This document shows positions 13,491 to 24,500 of a stretch of DNA of 64,000 nucleotides, piece after piece. The notes below the pieces were generated by a model, which worked only from the letters and a program-made list of their open reading frames with translations, was not told the DNA's origin and did no database searches. The translations under genes and the position numbers were made by a program. How positions within the stretch are numbered: position 1 is the stretch's first letter; each line of letters opens with the position of its first letter. The stretch is from positions 24,765 through 88,764 of the forward strand of contig UZAN01039884.1 in the NCBI GenBank assembly GCA_900618425.1, in the 5' to 3' direction. This stretch comes from Echinostoma caproni (lineage: Eukaryota; Platyhelminthes; Trematoda; Plagiorchiida; Echinostomatidae).

Positions 13491-16400
13491 TTCAAACCTC
13501 CAAAAGTGTTGAATTGATAAAATGAATATCTGCTTGAACTGTCATTGTGGATTTCTTAAAACGATCAGTTTGGTGTTTCAGAATAACGTCTAGAATTATT
13601 TACCTCATCCGACGGGTTTTTAAAGAACTGTAAACAGTAATCATAGGTTGTTAGTTGTTAAATATCAATCTCACTAAACTGAGGTAAATCACGCAAAAAT
13701 CTATCTAATTACCTACAACTGTAGTTTCGACTCCAAGGTACAAAACATCGAAAATAACTAATGAACAGAAACGTTTCTAGCATCTAGTTGAAACAAGCAT
13801 AATAGCCACGATAAAGTATATTTGGCATATGTTCAACATGTTTTCCAATATCCTCATGAAAAAGTTATTTCCAACAGATTTTANACGCTGCAGCTCCGTA
13901 AGGTTCCGCGGTTTTCAATTTTACCACAAACTATTCGAAATAAGCTTATCAGTGTTCAGTGGTATTAAGTTATTGTGATGTAGCAGGTCAAGTTATCCAG
14001 TGAACGCCATTGCTGAGTTTACATAACTGCACATCTCGATATAGATGACTTGGGCATTGTTAACTTTCATCGGCAGTCGCACAAACATTGCAAGAATTAT
14101 GGAGTAACGATTGACTTTTTACGTCAAAAATTAAAATGGCGAGTTTGACATTTCCTCATGGTGAAAATATGAGTGCATAAGTGAATTTCCGTGAGGGTTC
14201 CGTTCAAAGTAGTATCAACTACTATCCCAAGCATAATTTATTGGAGTAACTGGTTTTGATAGATAGAGGTTATTTGTAAGCATTTTTGGGTGCATTGAAT
14301 GTTATATAGCAAACCGAGAATATGCAAGATGCTGGTATAAATCTGAAAAAGGAACGAAGTCAAGGGTGCTGCTTTTTAATTCCTTAAGAAGCAAGCAGAT
14401 ATCTGAAATATGTTGTGGCACACCCTAAGCAGGCGATAAACATCGTAATTTCTATTGGTATAATCACCCGTGTAAAACAGGCGTGTTATTCTCCTAAGTT
14501 GTTTTGTACGCAGGTACTATGCAAGGTAAAAGGGTGGATGAGTTGAAGTTGTTGCCTAAAGTTATTTCATTTATATTCCTAAGGGTAAGGGGAAACAAAT
14601 TCCATCAGATTTACTTTCACACGTCGGTACTACATGATGATTTAAATCTCATCTCACCAAACACCACGAATTTTGCTATTTGAAGCCTAATTACCGGAAT
14701 CACTTAATTTCCACGCTCGATTAATTTTGCAGCCACAAGAGGGCACGGATGTTTTGAGATATAGGCACATAATGGTGGCAATAACAGTGGGTGAATTTAC
14801 GGCATAATGTCAAATTAAATGTCATCGAAGCATGATTTATCGTACACAGCCTAAAAATTCTTCCGACTACAAAGTTCTGTCGAGCTTATCATTAAATTAT
14901 TTTGGGAAAAAATGCATATACTTCTCAGGAATGAAACGCTTAATTTGGTATAAATAACATTTACAACCAGCAAACGGGGTCTTGTTCGAAATGCATTCTG
15001 TTTAACTGGTTTTTACATTGTTATAAAAAAGTTGTTTAATAGCGAGAGACAAATTTCGTTTGAGAAACGACTAGAGACTTCGTTCAATTGGTTCTGCGAC
15101 AATGCTTATCCTTTCAACCGAACCTTCAACCAATCTCTAGTAACAGCCGGTGCAGGAACGAATACTCTCTGAGAAAATCACAAACATAGCTTAATGCCCT
15201 TCGACTCTTGTCTTGAATGCACCCGACAATAAATTTATTTAGCGCGAATGCGGTCCATTTAGGAAATTTGTAGTTGAAACTAAACTTTATTTTGCTGTGG
15301 TGATAAGTATCTTGCTTTAGATATATATTTTATTGAACATGAAAATATTTAATTCCGCATTTGTTGGCACAAAGAAGTGGGTGGTTAATATATGATCTGC
15401 ATTCACGATTTTTGAATATCACCTCAACCTGATGTGATGCAGAAATTTTTTCCGGAAATCCGCCTTTGTGTTTCTGACCACAGTTTTTTTTCGTTTCTAT
15501 GGGCAATAGTTTGAAAGCAAAACAGAAAGAGCGGAATACAATAAATAGCGGAAAAATATTAATCTAAAGGGCAGAATAATGATGTGTTGGCTTGAATGGA
15601 TGGTAGGACTATCATATGTAGTCGAAAATTGATGGAATTACTCAGATAATTGACCTGAATTATTCCTAACATTTCATAAAAGTTTCCATTTTCATGAGGA
15701 AGGAAAGTTCTGTTGATAAGTTGAATGCATCTTACTTTGATTATTGTGAATCATTGTTGTGGATAAATGCTAAGTGGAAAGCAAAAAGTGTAAGAATCTG
15801 TGGATAGGTTAAAACATAGAAATGAAGAGTAGAAAGCGCTACAAGTACCACCAAAGTACGGAATGCAGGACCTTCAGCGGCGGACTGAAGATAAGCCTGG
15901 TTTGATTATCTGACCCAAAGATAAGGTTTACTGTAAAAGCATGAGGGACTTGATGTGAGTGAGTGTGATATGTTGCTTCAACTAAAGGCTTATTTCAAAA
16001 GAAAAGACCATATTGCAATACTGAACGATTTATGTTCAGGACGACTTCGCTGCATCTCAAAAGGGCTTATTACTTCAACGGTAAGAAAGACTTATTACTA
16101 GGTTGAATATTTATCACGAAACAAAAATAAATTTGTTCGTGAAGATAAAAAATGAAGTTAATACCATTCCGGCACGCTTAGAAAACCTCTATCTGAATGT
16201 TGTCTGTTTAAAGGTGTTCATCAAACTCGTGCAACAAAACTCTCAGTTTGAAAATATATTTCAGTTCTCAATATTATACTTTGTATTGTTGACTATGGCT
16301 GCCTTTATCTCTGACTTTATTTCCCACTTCTATGTTCTCAGTTCTCCTCCATCACCGTTTGAATTTGCGCGACCTTGAGTGTCAAGAGAAAATTTCTAAT

Positions 16401-17713
16401 TTCAAGTTACATCTGAGAGTTGGAAGATATTTTATGCAAACCGGGATGGAAATTCTTTCTTTCTTACGAATGATCCTTGTTTCAAGAGAGTGATGATTAG
16501 GTTAAACACATGTATTATAAAAAACTTATCTCATTTCATTCAGTGTAAAGTAAACCGGACAACTAATGAATAAATTTCAGCATAAATAAATTGATAAATC
16601 ATTTGATTGCAAACTACTCACGCATCATCATCAATACTGAAATAACTAAACATATAATCCAAGAATTATGAAACTTGAGCCTCGAAAGCTGACCTTGAGG
16701 TTTGCAGCTCGTTGAACAAGCGTTTTGTAGTGTCACCAAACCCAACCAGGATGCAAAATTCAAAAATATTTGGCATGTAATTCAAACTGTGAGGCAACTT
16801 AATCGGGGGCACATAAATCCGATGACTCAGTTCCGGACTTGCGCAAAGTGCGTTGATGTAAAAACAAGCCCAATTTCTTTCATAACCAAAGAATGTTGTT
16901 CATGAAAATAAAAAAAACAATAAAAATAAAACCAATGACATTGAAGCTAGACGATGATTGACTTCGATCGCAGCTGAGGAAAGTTGCACACAATCAATAT
17001 GAACAGTAGTCCGGGCAGCTTTGAAGGTAATTGAAAACAGTCCTCCATGCTGGGAGCAGAAACAAGTTAGCTACATTAGCAATGTTCATCAATAGTTAGG
17101 GTGCAGAATGTATTCGAGGAAAATAGCGAATTCCATTGGACAGACAAATTAATTGTCTCTATGCAAAAGCGAATGCCTCTAATGCTCAAAATGAAAATGG
17201 GAAAATAGAACACGGACCAGATGAAAGTACAATACCTATATCAATTCTATAGGTCATTTTGATAAATAAAGTATCATTGTTCTTCACCGTGGTTTTGCTA
17301 TTTTACAACTGTTGCACCAGCAACCATCGGCAAAATCTAGAAATCGTACATTTTACAGGCATTCCACTAATAGAAGCAAAGACATAAGCGGACATTATAC
17401 CAGGTATGTTGCATCTGATGTGAGGTAATGTAATATTTAATCCTGTGAATAAGGCTGAAGACTAAGCGTAGAGAAAATCAAAGTTGATGATAGTTACGAT
17501 TTTGAACCAGTTTGAAGAATACTTGCACGTGCGAACTACGAAAGCGACCAAAAAGCACAAGTCCTTTAGAAGAAGCAGACCAGAAATAAAAACTAACATG
17601 GTATATCAATACAGTTAGAGTAGTGAAGGAGTTAAATTGTTTTTATAATAGGTCTCGATTTTCTTGGGTCAAATGAAGCGTGGTTCTAAAAGCTGTCTTA
17701 ACATGATTGGTTC
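13491..17713. other. No gene recognised
   Basis: AT-rich with a single N at 13884. Open frames at 16103-16378 and 16702-16905 (+) have low-complexity composition and no recognised domain. No tRNA-like boxes or long repeats were seen by eye. Confidence 0.4.
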
Positions 17714-18200
17714 CTATCCGTAGCTTTCGGTTTCAGTTTCAGTTTTTACAACCATTAACCATGCAATTTCATGCGCTGGTTTTGGTTGCCGGAGTAGGTT
17801 TGTGGTGCAGGAACGCTTGTGCCGAAATCCGTGCTGAGTTGGAGACAAAAGCTCATACTTTTCCAGATATTTCATCAACAGATCTTCTACAAGAGCCTCC
17901 ATGACTTTCGACAATATCGGAAGAAGTGTAACAGGGCGGTAGTTGGATGGATCACTGCGAAATCCCCCTTTGTAAATGGGAGAAATCACCCCTTCCTTCC
18001 ATTACTGCGGAATTACTGCTTGGCTGAACATCCTCTGGTAATTGATGAAGTCACGAACATGATACATGAAAAAGTATGCATAAACGTTAGGAACATACTG
18101 AAACTGAGGACTATGGTGATGGATTCGATATCTTTCAAGGTTTTCGGGAAGTGAAATTCAACAACAGAGTTGATGAAGTAGTTACTTTTGCTAACCCTAT
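17714..18200 (-). mobile_element. LINE reverse-transcriptase fragment
   Basis: The minus-strand frame 17989-17714 reads ISPIYKGGFRSDPSNYRPVT, LLPILSKVMEALV, then LLSPTQHGFRHKRSCTTNLL. This is the palm/fingers segment (motifs 1-2a) of CR1/Jockey-type reverse transcriptases. Just upstream in the same frame MFSQAVIP is followed by a stop. The frame degenerates after TTNLL, before motif A, so no catalytic site remains. A further minus-strand frame up to about 18381 may be the linker before the RT, but it has no clear motif. Its sequence differs from the other LINE pieces in the window. Confidence 0.8.
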
Positions 18201-18495
18201 TCAGTGTAGCAATCCACATCCTTTGTTTAATTTTAATACTAGAAATATTAACTGCATCACCCTTTAATATAACATTTGCTTTCTTAGTAAATTTTATTAT
18301 TTCATGGTAGCAAACATTTACCTTCCCCACGACACACCCGCTTCTGCAATCCAAATATTTTCCGACTCTTTCTTGACACAATGCATTACAGGGTTCAATC
18401 AGTCCTTGTGAGCTGAGACTGACGATTTCAATAGTTTCCTCGTTTGTTTCTTAAGAAGATTAAGTTTCATGTGAGTAATGGAGCATTTGGTTAAA

Positions 18496-18722
18496 TTTCA
18501 AATGGGAATTCGTCGTGTATATAGCAAATGAAGCGTGAACTGAAAAGCTCGCAAGCACTGGACAGCTGTTTCGATGTGGTTGGGTCTCACCAGCAGTGCG
18601 AATCGATCGACCCGACCGGGGATCGGACCCGAGACTTAATGAGCAGAAAGCAAGCGCACTACCCACTACGCTACCGGGCAGATGATCAGACGGTTTTCCA
18701 TATTACATTTACACGATATAGC
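18496..18722 (-). mobile_element. Hammerhead tRNA-SINE, copy 1
   Basis: Read on the minus strand, the unit has a leader, a tRNA-like head and a ribozyme-like body. The head carries an A box of the form GGTAGCGTAGTGGGTAGTG (about 18675-18655) and a B box GGGTCCGATCCCC (about 18632-18620). Next comes a hammerhead-like fold (18599-18555) and a 3' part ending in CACGACGAATTCCCATTTGA. It is the mirror partner of the copy at 18757-18974. A nine-base insertion lies near its 3' end. The A and B boxes suggest RNA polymerase III transcription. No protein is encoded, so movement would need a LINE. Confidence 0.8.
18555..18599 (-). ncRNA. Decayed hammerhead ribozyme motif, copy 1
   Basis: On the minus strand: stem I 5' arm GCACTG (18599-18594), core box CTGGTGAG (one change from CTGATGAG), stem II 5' arm ACC, loop CAACCA, 3' arm CAT (does not pair), core CGAAA, minimal stem III CAGCTG, then TC and stem I 3' arm CAGTGC (18560-18555). 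Stem I pairs over six bases and stem III is a palindrome. The changed core base and broken stem II should abolish activity. Confidence 0.6.
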
Positions 18723-18756
18723 CGTGGCCCGCAACAAACTTACCAAGATGGGTTGT

Positions 18757-18974
18757 GCTATATCGTGTAAATGGAAAATGAAAAACGGTCTGATCAGCTG
18801 CCCGGTGGCGTAATGGGTAGCGCGCTTGCGTTCTGCTCATTAAGTCTCGGGTCCGATCCCCGGTCGGGCCGATCGATTCGCACTGCTGATGAGACCCAAC
18901 TAGGTCGAAAGAGCTGTCCAGTGCTTGCTAGCTTTTCAGTTCACGCTTCACACACGACGAATTCCCATTTGAAA
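18757..18974 (+). mobile_element. Hammerhead tRNA-SINE, copy 2 (best preserved)
   Basis: The leader (ATGAAAAACGGTCTGATCAG, about 18778-18797) is also found in the other two copies. The tRNA-like head follows, starting GCCCGGTGGCG (about 18800). Its A box is TGGCGTAATGGGTAGCG (about 18806-18822) and its B box is GGGTCCGATCCCC (18849-18861). The head can form acceptor pairing (GCCCGG with TCGGGC) and a T-arm (TCGGG with CCCGG), so the cloverleaf is partly kept. The hammerhead lies at 18880-18924 and the family 3' end (CGACGAATTCCCATTTGA) closes the unit. There is no obvious poly-A tail. Confidence 0.85.
18880..18924 (+). ncRNA. Hammerhead ribozyme motif, type I layout, with intact catalytic boxes
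   Basis: Stem I is GCACTG (18880-18885) with CAGTGC (18919-18924), six Watson-Crick pairs. Core box 1 is CTGATGAG (18886-18893). Stem II is ACC (18894-18896) with GGT (18903-18905), closing a six-base loop, CAACTA. Core box 2 is CGAAA (18906-18910). A very short stem III region, GAGCT, precedes GTC, with predicted cleavage after C18918. This is the order and spacing of minimal hammerheads known from the Schistosoma Smα repeats. The weak point is stem III, where the outer pair is G-G here but C-G in copy 1. Such short stem III forms in this class can act as dimers. Activity is inferred, not shown. Confidence 0.75.
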
Positions 18975-19599
18975 GATTAAGTTTGGTTACCGTTGTGCAC
19001 TAACCACTCATATAGAGGACCAGCCTGACGGCATTTTCGTAACTATTCCAGAGATTTTCTTCGAAGAAAAACGAGCTCCTAATAGCACGTCGGACCAATA
19101 ATCATTTGTCACTATCAAAAATCACAGACGGCGTTTCGAACAATAAGAAAGAGGTATTACACCTTTCGATAACCGCACTTGACTAAAAAACATGATTTCT
19201 TCAAATGAGTTTTCTATTTTCTCCAATTCCAATAATTATTCCAGATTCAAGCATTTCTCCGGATAGAATTAATTCTGTTTATATTTGTGCTTCCCCATGA
19301 ATACTGTAAATATCCGTACCGGCAGACTTTTATCGTCCCTTTTATAACGTCTTCACTTCTATGAGGAAAAGGCATATATGAATGACAGGAGTAACGGCGG
19401 TAGGCGTGTCAATTCTTATTAGCAGCAGAGATTAAGCGCATAAATTGGATGTAAATCAAGACCAATCTGAGAAACAAGGGCTGATGCGAGATGTGTTATG
19501 CGTTGAAGGAACGCTGTGGCACATGTGGCAACTCCTATCCTGACCTGGAAGAACGAAATGTATAACTTTCTGCCTCATCTAGTTCTTAATCCATACCAA
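18975..19599. other. No gene recognised
   Basis: Spacer between the SINE pair and the next LINE fragment. The last 100 or so bases may be upstream LINE sequence, but no motif is legible before INPVYPIEVL at about 19625. Confidence 0.4.
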
Positions 19600-20320
19600 C
19601 CCCTTTCAATTCCACTGAAAATATCAACCCTGTTTACCCGATCGAGGTTCTCAAAGGTGTAAAGCAGCTTAAGTCGAACAAAGGTCATGGATGGGACTCA
19701 TTGCCCCTGTTTTATGGAAAACCAGTGCTGAACACCCTACAAAACCCATTGCTGAGTTATTCAACTTTTGCTTGTACTCTGAAACAATCCCGAATTACTG
19801 GAGATCTGCTCGGATAAGACTCAATCTAAAAAAGGGATCTTCAAAGTACCGGCCGATTTATCGTATATCAGGCCTGCTGAATATCTTTGAAAGCGGGTTG
19901 TTGAACCGAATGACCACCCAGTCTGATGTCGCCGATTCTCTTCAGTTTGCTTTCAACTGTTAACACCGTCGCTTTCGTTGTTCACTGTGTGGTTTCAGCT
20001 TGATATACGATTGTTGAAACTGTTTGCCTTATTTCCTTTTAATTATGCCAACGCCTCTTGTTCACTTGACGGGCACGTTCTCATTCAATTTTTTGCTGAC
20101 TGCGGTTTATGGTCTGACTTGTGAAAAGTTCTTTTAACATTACTTCTATTTTACCTCCCGCAATGGTAAAACTCGTCCTCCCCTTATATTCACTCGGGAG
20201 CCGTTTACGGCGCCATCATGTCTCCCTACCTTTTTCCTGCTCATAAATAACCGACCTGAACCTACCATCTTTATTGTCTGTAAATATACTAACAATTTGG
20301 TGATTTGATACTCTTTCAAT
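19600..20320 (+). mobile_element. LINE reverse-transcriptase fragment
   Basis: On the plus strand INPVYPIEVLKGVKQLKSNK (from about 19620) leads, after a frame shift, into APVLWKTSAEH and IAELFNFCLYSETIPNYW. These are the usual stretch before RT motif 1. RIRLNLKKGSSKYRPI follows, ending in TQSDVADSLQFAF at about 19955. After a break a motif B-like MSPYLF appears at about 20218, then FLLINNRPEPTIFIV and YTNNLVI (about 20240-20300). There the expected YADD catalytic box has become YTNN. Stops separate the blocks. The copy is inactive and differs from the LINEs at 0.15, 17.7 and 60 kb. Confidence 0.75.
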
Positions 20321-21394
20321 AACGATATATCTTTCCACCAACTTTGCCATAGTCTGAACTACTGTTTTAGTTGATTCCTGCTCCAATTTGTTATGGTTAA
20401 TGTTTTCGAATGTGGTGACTTTCTCTTGGAATTTAATTACAATTGAGGCAGAGAAGTAACATATTCGAGAGGCGTGCAAATATGACGTCTCCGTGTCCAA
20501 CTTGTGTTTGTCATGCGATGTGAACATACGCCACATGTACATCATAATAAGGAGGTTTCCCCTGTCCAAACTTGAAGGTAGAGGAAGCAAACGGACCACT
20601 TCAAATCAGGAGCTCGGTTTATGTCAGCATTTTATTTATTGCCAGACAAACGAGGGCATGTATTGGTCTCACCACATATTCAAATCGTTTCGGTCGTCAT
20701 TGGGTTTATGTCACTTTTGAATGTCAAGTGATTGACGAGCAAGACACCAGGATGAAGAAGGGGATCGATTGTATAGTTTTTTAAGAAGTCCATTTCACCG
20801 GTCACCAATAATACCAATTAGTCCAGTCTAAGTTGCGAAGTAATTACTGAGTGCCTTGTTTCTGGGCTCCCCTAAGGGACACTGTGGTTAATGGTAAATT
20901 GTTTATACGGGTGATGCAGGTTTTCAGTAACCACCAATCTCAAAATAAAATTGCAAAAATCTATACTTTACAAGATAAAACCGAATGTCTCACCTCACGC
21001 GAGTTTGACCAAAGAACCGTTTAGACCTTACAGTGTTTTGCTTTCTCACATTTAGTGAGTGTCCGGATCAGCATGTTCCAAGGTTGAGTTTATTTATATG
21101 TCGTATCCAAATGTAATCAACACCTTTTTGAAGACGGAGANGGAGAAAAATAAGTTACGTAGAGGGTTGTCGTCGTCGAAATTGAGAAATCTTATTTTTA
21201 TAAGGCATTCGAATTTTAGAACTAACAAGATAATTGGGTAGTAATACAGATTTGTAATATGATGTGGGGTAATACTACATTCATCTCCGTGAGTTAGGCT
21301 CATAACGCTAGACTGTGAGGGGAAGACATCCAAAAAGCATTCAGTGTCTCGAAGTTCGACCAATAACTTTGAACTGAACATTTAAAATAAATGT
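20321..21394. other. Unassigned; may hold 3' remnants of the LINE above
   Basis: Plus-strand open frames at 20493-20784 overlap in two frames. Phrases such as GLTTYSNRFGRHW could be LINE C-terminal remnants, but this is not certain. A single N at 21141 has a five-base duplicated flank. Confidence 0.35.
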
Positions 21395-21558
21395 GTCTGT
21401 CTTTTTACTTCCTTTTTTATTTATTGAATATACAAATATACAGCCAACATTCATGAAGGCTGGCCGCGGCCATACAAAGTCTGCTTGGAAAGACGGGCGG
21501 TGGTGGAGCGGTTCGAACTCGGACTCAAAAGTCACAAGTTGGTGACCTAAACACCTGG
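21395..21558 (-). mobile_element. tRNA-derived SINE, family B, 5'-truncated copy
   Basis: Read on the minus strand: TTTAGGTCACCAACTTGTGAC, a B box GAGTTCGAACC (about 21519-21509), then GCTCCACCACCGCC. The tail ends in GTATATTTGTATATTCAAT and an A-rich AATAAAAAAGGAAGTAAAAAG. The same order and tail occur on the plus strand at 34437-34612. The A box is partly lost at the 5' end. Confidence 0.75.
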
Positions 21559-24500
21559 GAATTATGAATAAAAACGAAGCTTTGGATTCATTAAATTTGT
21601 GGCTGAAAGTGATTAATTAGTCTCCTCCAAGCTGACTGAATAAACTGTTTCCCTCCTTTCCCAGGTTTGATAGCTCACGGATGCGGGCGAAATAGTTGTT
21701 CTGTTTACTAGTGCTCACACAAAAGAGGACAAATATTTGACCAGTTATGAGGCACTCTGTTGATCACTGAGTGCTAAAGAAAGAAATTACCATTGTGTTT
21801 CTAAATATAGTTGTAATTGGCTTTTGCCCCGTATCGGTGATGCTTAGTGATACGGGTCAACTTTTATTGACATTTGATATGGTTTTTTAATGGCTCTCGA
21901 TCATATAGCAACAAGTATACACTGGAATTACAGTTTCATGTTTCATTTCAGCAGTGAAGTATTGTGCTAAACTGATATCAAAATGTTCCCGTTACATGAT
22001 CCAATTTATGTAGACCGCTTATCAAGTATATTGTGGGTGAGGTGCATCTTCGATTTTATGCTCAGCAAAGCATAAAATGTGAAATCCGGGGTGCACGTCT
22101 GATGGTTAAAATAAAAGTTCACGTCCGAAGATTTTATTAATTACTATAATTTTTTAATTGTCGATGAACGAATCGCTTCCGATCTCTTTTGTGATTGTAT
22201 ATTTCTACGACGCAAAACCTGTGCCTGTACGAATGATAACCAGTGAGAATAGCCGATAAAGCACGTTATTTATCACAGCGGAAGTAATTTGTTTGAAGCT
22301 TCGGTTAAGTGGCTGCTAAAATCCGCTTGGATTTTGTATAGTGTTAAGTGATCACCGTATTATTTTCGTAAAATTATTTGGAAAATGCCTACAACATACA
22401 ATTCACCATTCTTTGTACAGATTATCGTTAGCTGATTTTATAAATATCAGTTCGGTAGAAGTTGGTTTAGAGAGAAAGCATTTAGCCGGGCGGTTATAGT
22501 TAGTCGCAAATGTTCGATCGCTTGTGTTGTGATGTGTAATTGAGCAATATTTCACTCGAATTGCGCACCATGCATGCGGTGTATTGTAGTGGTGGTGATA
22601 ATGTGTTACAGAATCCATCGGAATGTTGAGAGTTTGAATCTTGCCATCGATTTTCGATTTTCACCTTTTATATAATTTCTCATGCATCGGCTGAACTGCT
22701 GCTTTCCACTCGCTCCTTGAAATGTTTTTACTTATAAATCTATTTTCGACGAAGGGAAGCAAAACGGTTTTATTATCTTCTATTCATCGGCCTCAACATA
22801 ACCAAAAATTCTACCCTAATAACGAAAGAGAAACTACCTACTTTTGGTTAAATCCCATGGAATGCCATCAAGAGGAAATCGGAATTCTGGAGCATCTCGT
22901 TATTATCACCCATAAACCCTGAAGGGAATTGGTTTATAGTCACTTCCATTCAGAAGCATAGTAATAAAACTTCAATTTTTTAGATTGCCTATCAAACAAC
23001 TACACCAATCAATTAGATTAATAATTTGAATTTGAAATATTATTTTTATTCTTTACCTATTGTTCACTCTCATCAAGTCATAATTGCACTAGTGGCATGG
23101 ATATCATGTGCACATTTCAAACTCACAATGCACATAGATATTTCGTATAAAACAACTCATCTTTAAGGAAGAAAGTACGTGATCCAGCATTCTGAGAATG
23201 TTAAGACCTTTTTTTGTACGTTTTCGTGGTGCGTTCCGGGTGCAGTACTTCGGAATGTCGACCAAGTCACGGTAATATCAACCCCTGTTAAAACGACCAA
23301 ACAGTGCTTTGCAGCTTTTCCTTTAAGAATATATATATTCTGTTTACAACGGGTATTATTCCAAATTAAATATTATCTCCAAAAATTGTGCTTTGGTTTA
23401 GTACTTTTGTTTACTAGACATGAAGTAAGTAATATACAATTCGGGTGAATTTATTTAGATCGAGCATATAGTTTTGGAGACCTGGATTGTGTGCTGGAAA
23501 CGCGACCAATAATTCGAACATAAATTGAGATAAAATGGCAAGTATACTGGTGAACAATACCATGTACGTCGACTTAAAGTGGTTTAATCAGTAGCATTGA
23601 CCTTCCGATAGTTAATGGTGGGACACTTTTCTTAGCTCTAAAGAGTACGGTATAAAACGGATGCCCAATTTTAACCAACATAACTGCCCATCGTATTCAC
23701 AGAAACAAAAAGTTGGTAAATATACTTATTTTGAGGCAGTGGTAGGTCTGTTTGTGCTATGAAACATCCAGGTGTAATTTATGATAACCATTCCCAGAGT
23801 AAAACTGGAAATAAGTCAACAATTCATTTTTGGATAAAGCGTGAGAATAAAAATTACTACATAGTTTCCGGCATTTCATATTATGACAGATTCTTGCGTC
23901 ATAAAGAATGGTTGATCACTGCAATAAGTGGGATGAAAATATGAGCATATTCAACCGAACGCCAAAAGATCATTGGACCAGATAGTAATCGTCGTCATCC
24001 ATGCTCGGAAATTCCACTCCTGTAATTTTAGCATTGCATTTTAAAAAAGGTTATGAAAAGATTCGATGGACCTCTTGGTCATATCTGTCACTAAATAAAT
24101 TGAACTTTCATGAAAATTCTGGACAATTCCTTCATTATAACTTCAACTGCTGTGTGTGAAATTACTTTCTTTCAATTTAACTTGTTTCATTATTATAAAA
24201 AGCCAGTTGCAATTACCTAATCCACAATCTGGTTAACCTTATCCATGCCGCCAAACCGGTTTGGAACTTACAGACCATCAGGGCGGCAAAATCTCATCCC
24301 CCAACCAGTGGTTTACATATATCGGTTGATGAGCACTAGATGAACTGATTGGGACAGGGAAAGCCATGGATTCCCTGTCATATAATTACCAGCGGGCCAA
24401 TTAACATTTCTTCCGAAAAGTCTAACACTGTTAGTTGATAAATGGCTTTTTCCATACCAGACTTAGTCATCGAGAAATCTGAAGGCAATATGAATGTTCA

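Larger units (their letters stand above)
18496..18974. repeat. Long inverted repeat made by two head-to-head SINEs
   Basis: Arms 18496-18722 (227 bases) and 18757-18974 (218 bases) are near-perfect reverse complements around a 34-base spacer. The shared sequence covers leader, tRNA head, hammerhead and tail. The innermost pairing is a TTTACACGATATAGC-type stretch. A single-stranded copy or read-through transcript would fold into a hairpin of more than 200 base pairs. The two SINE 5' ends face each other, so transcription would diverge. Confidence 0.9.

Noticed and set aside
20216..20599. 127-codon minus-strand ORF
   Set aside because: Antisense to the LINE remnant at 19600-20320 (plus-strand MSPYLF and YTNNL). 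A shadow frame.
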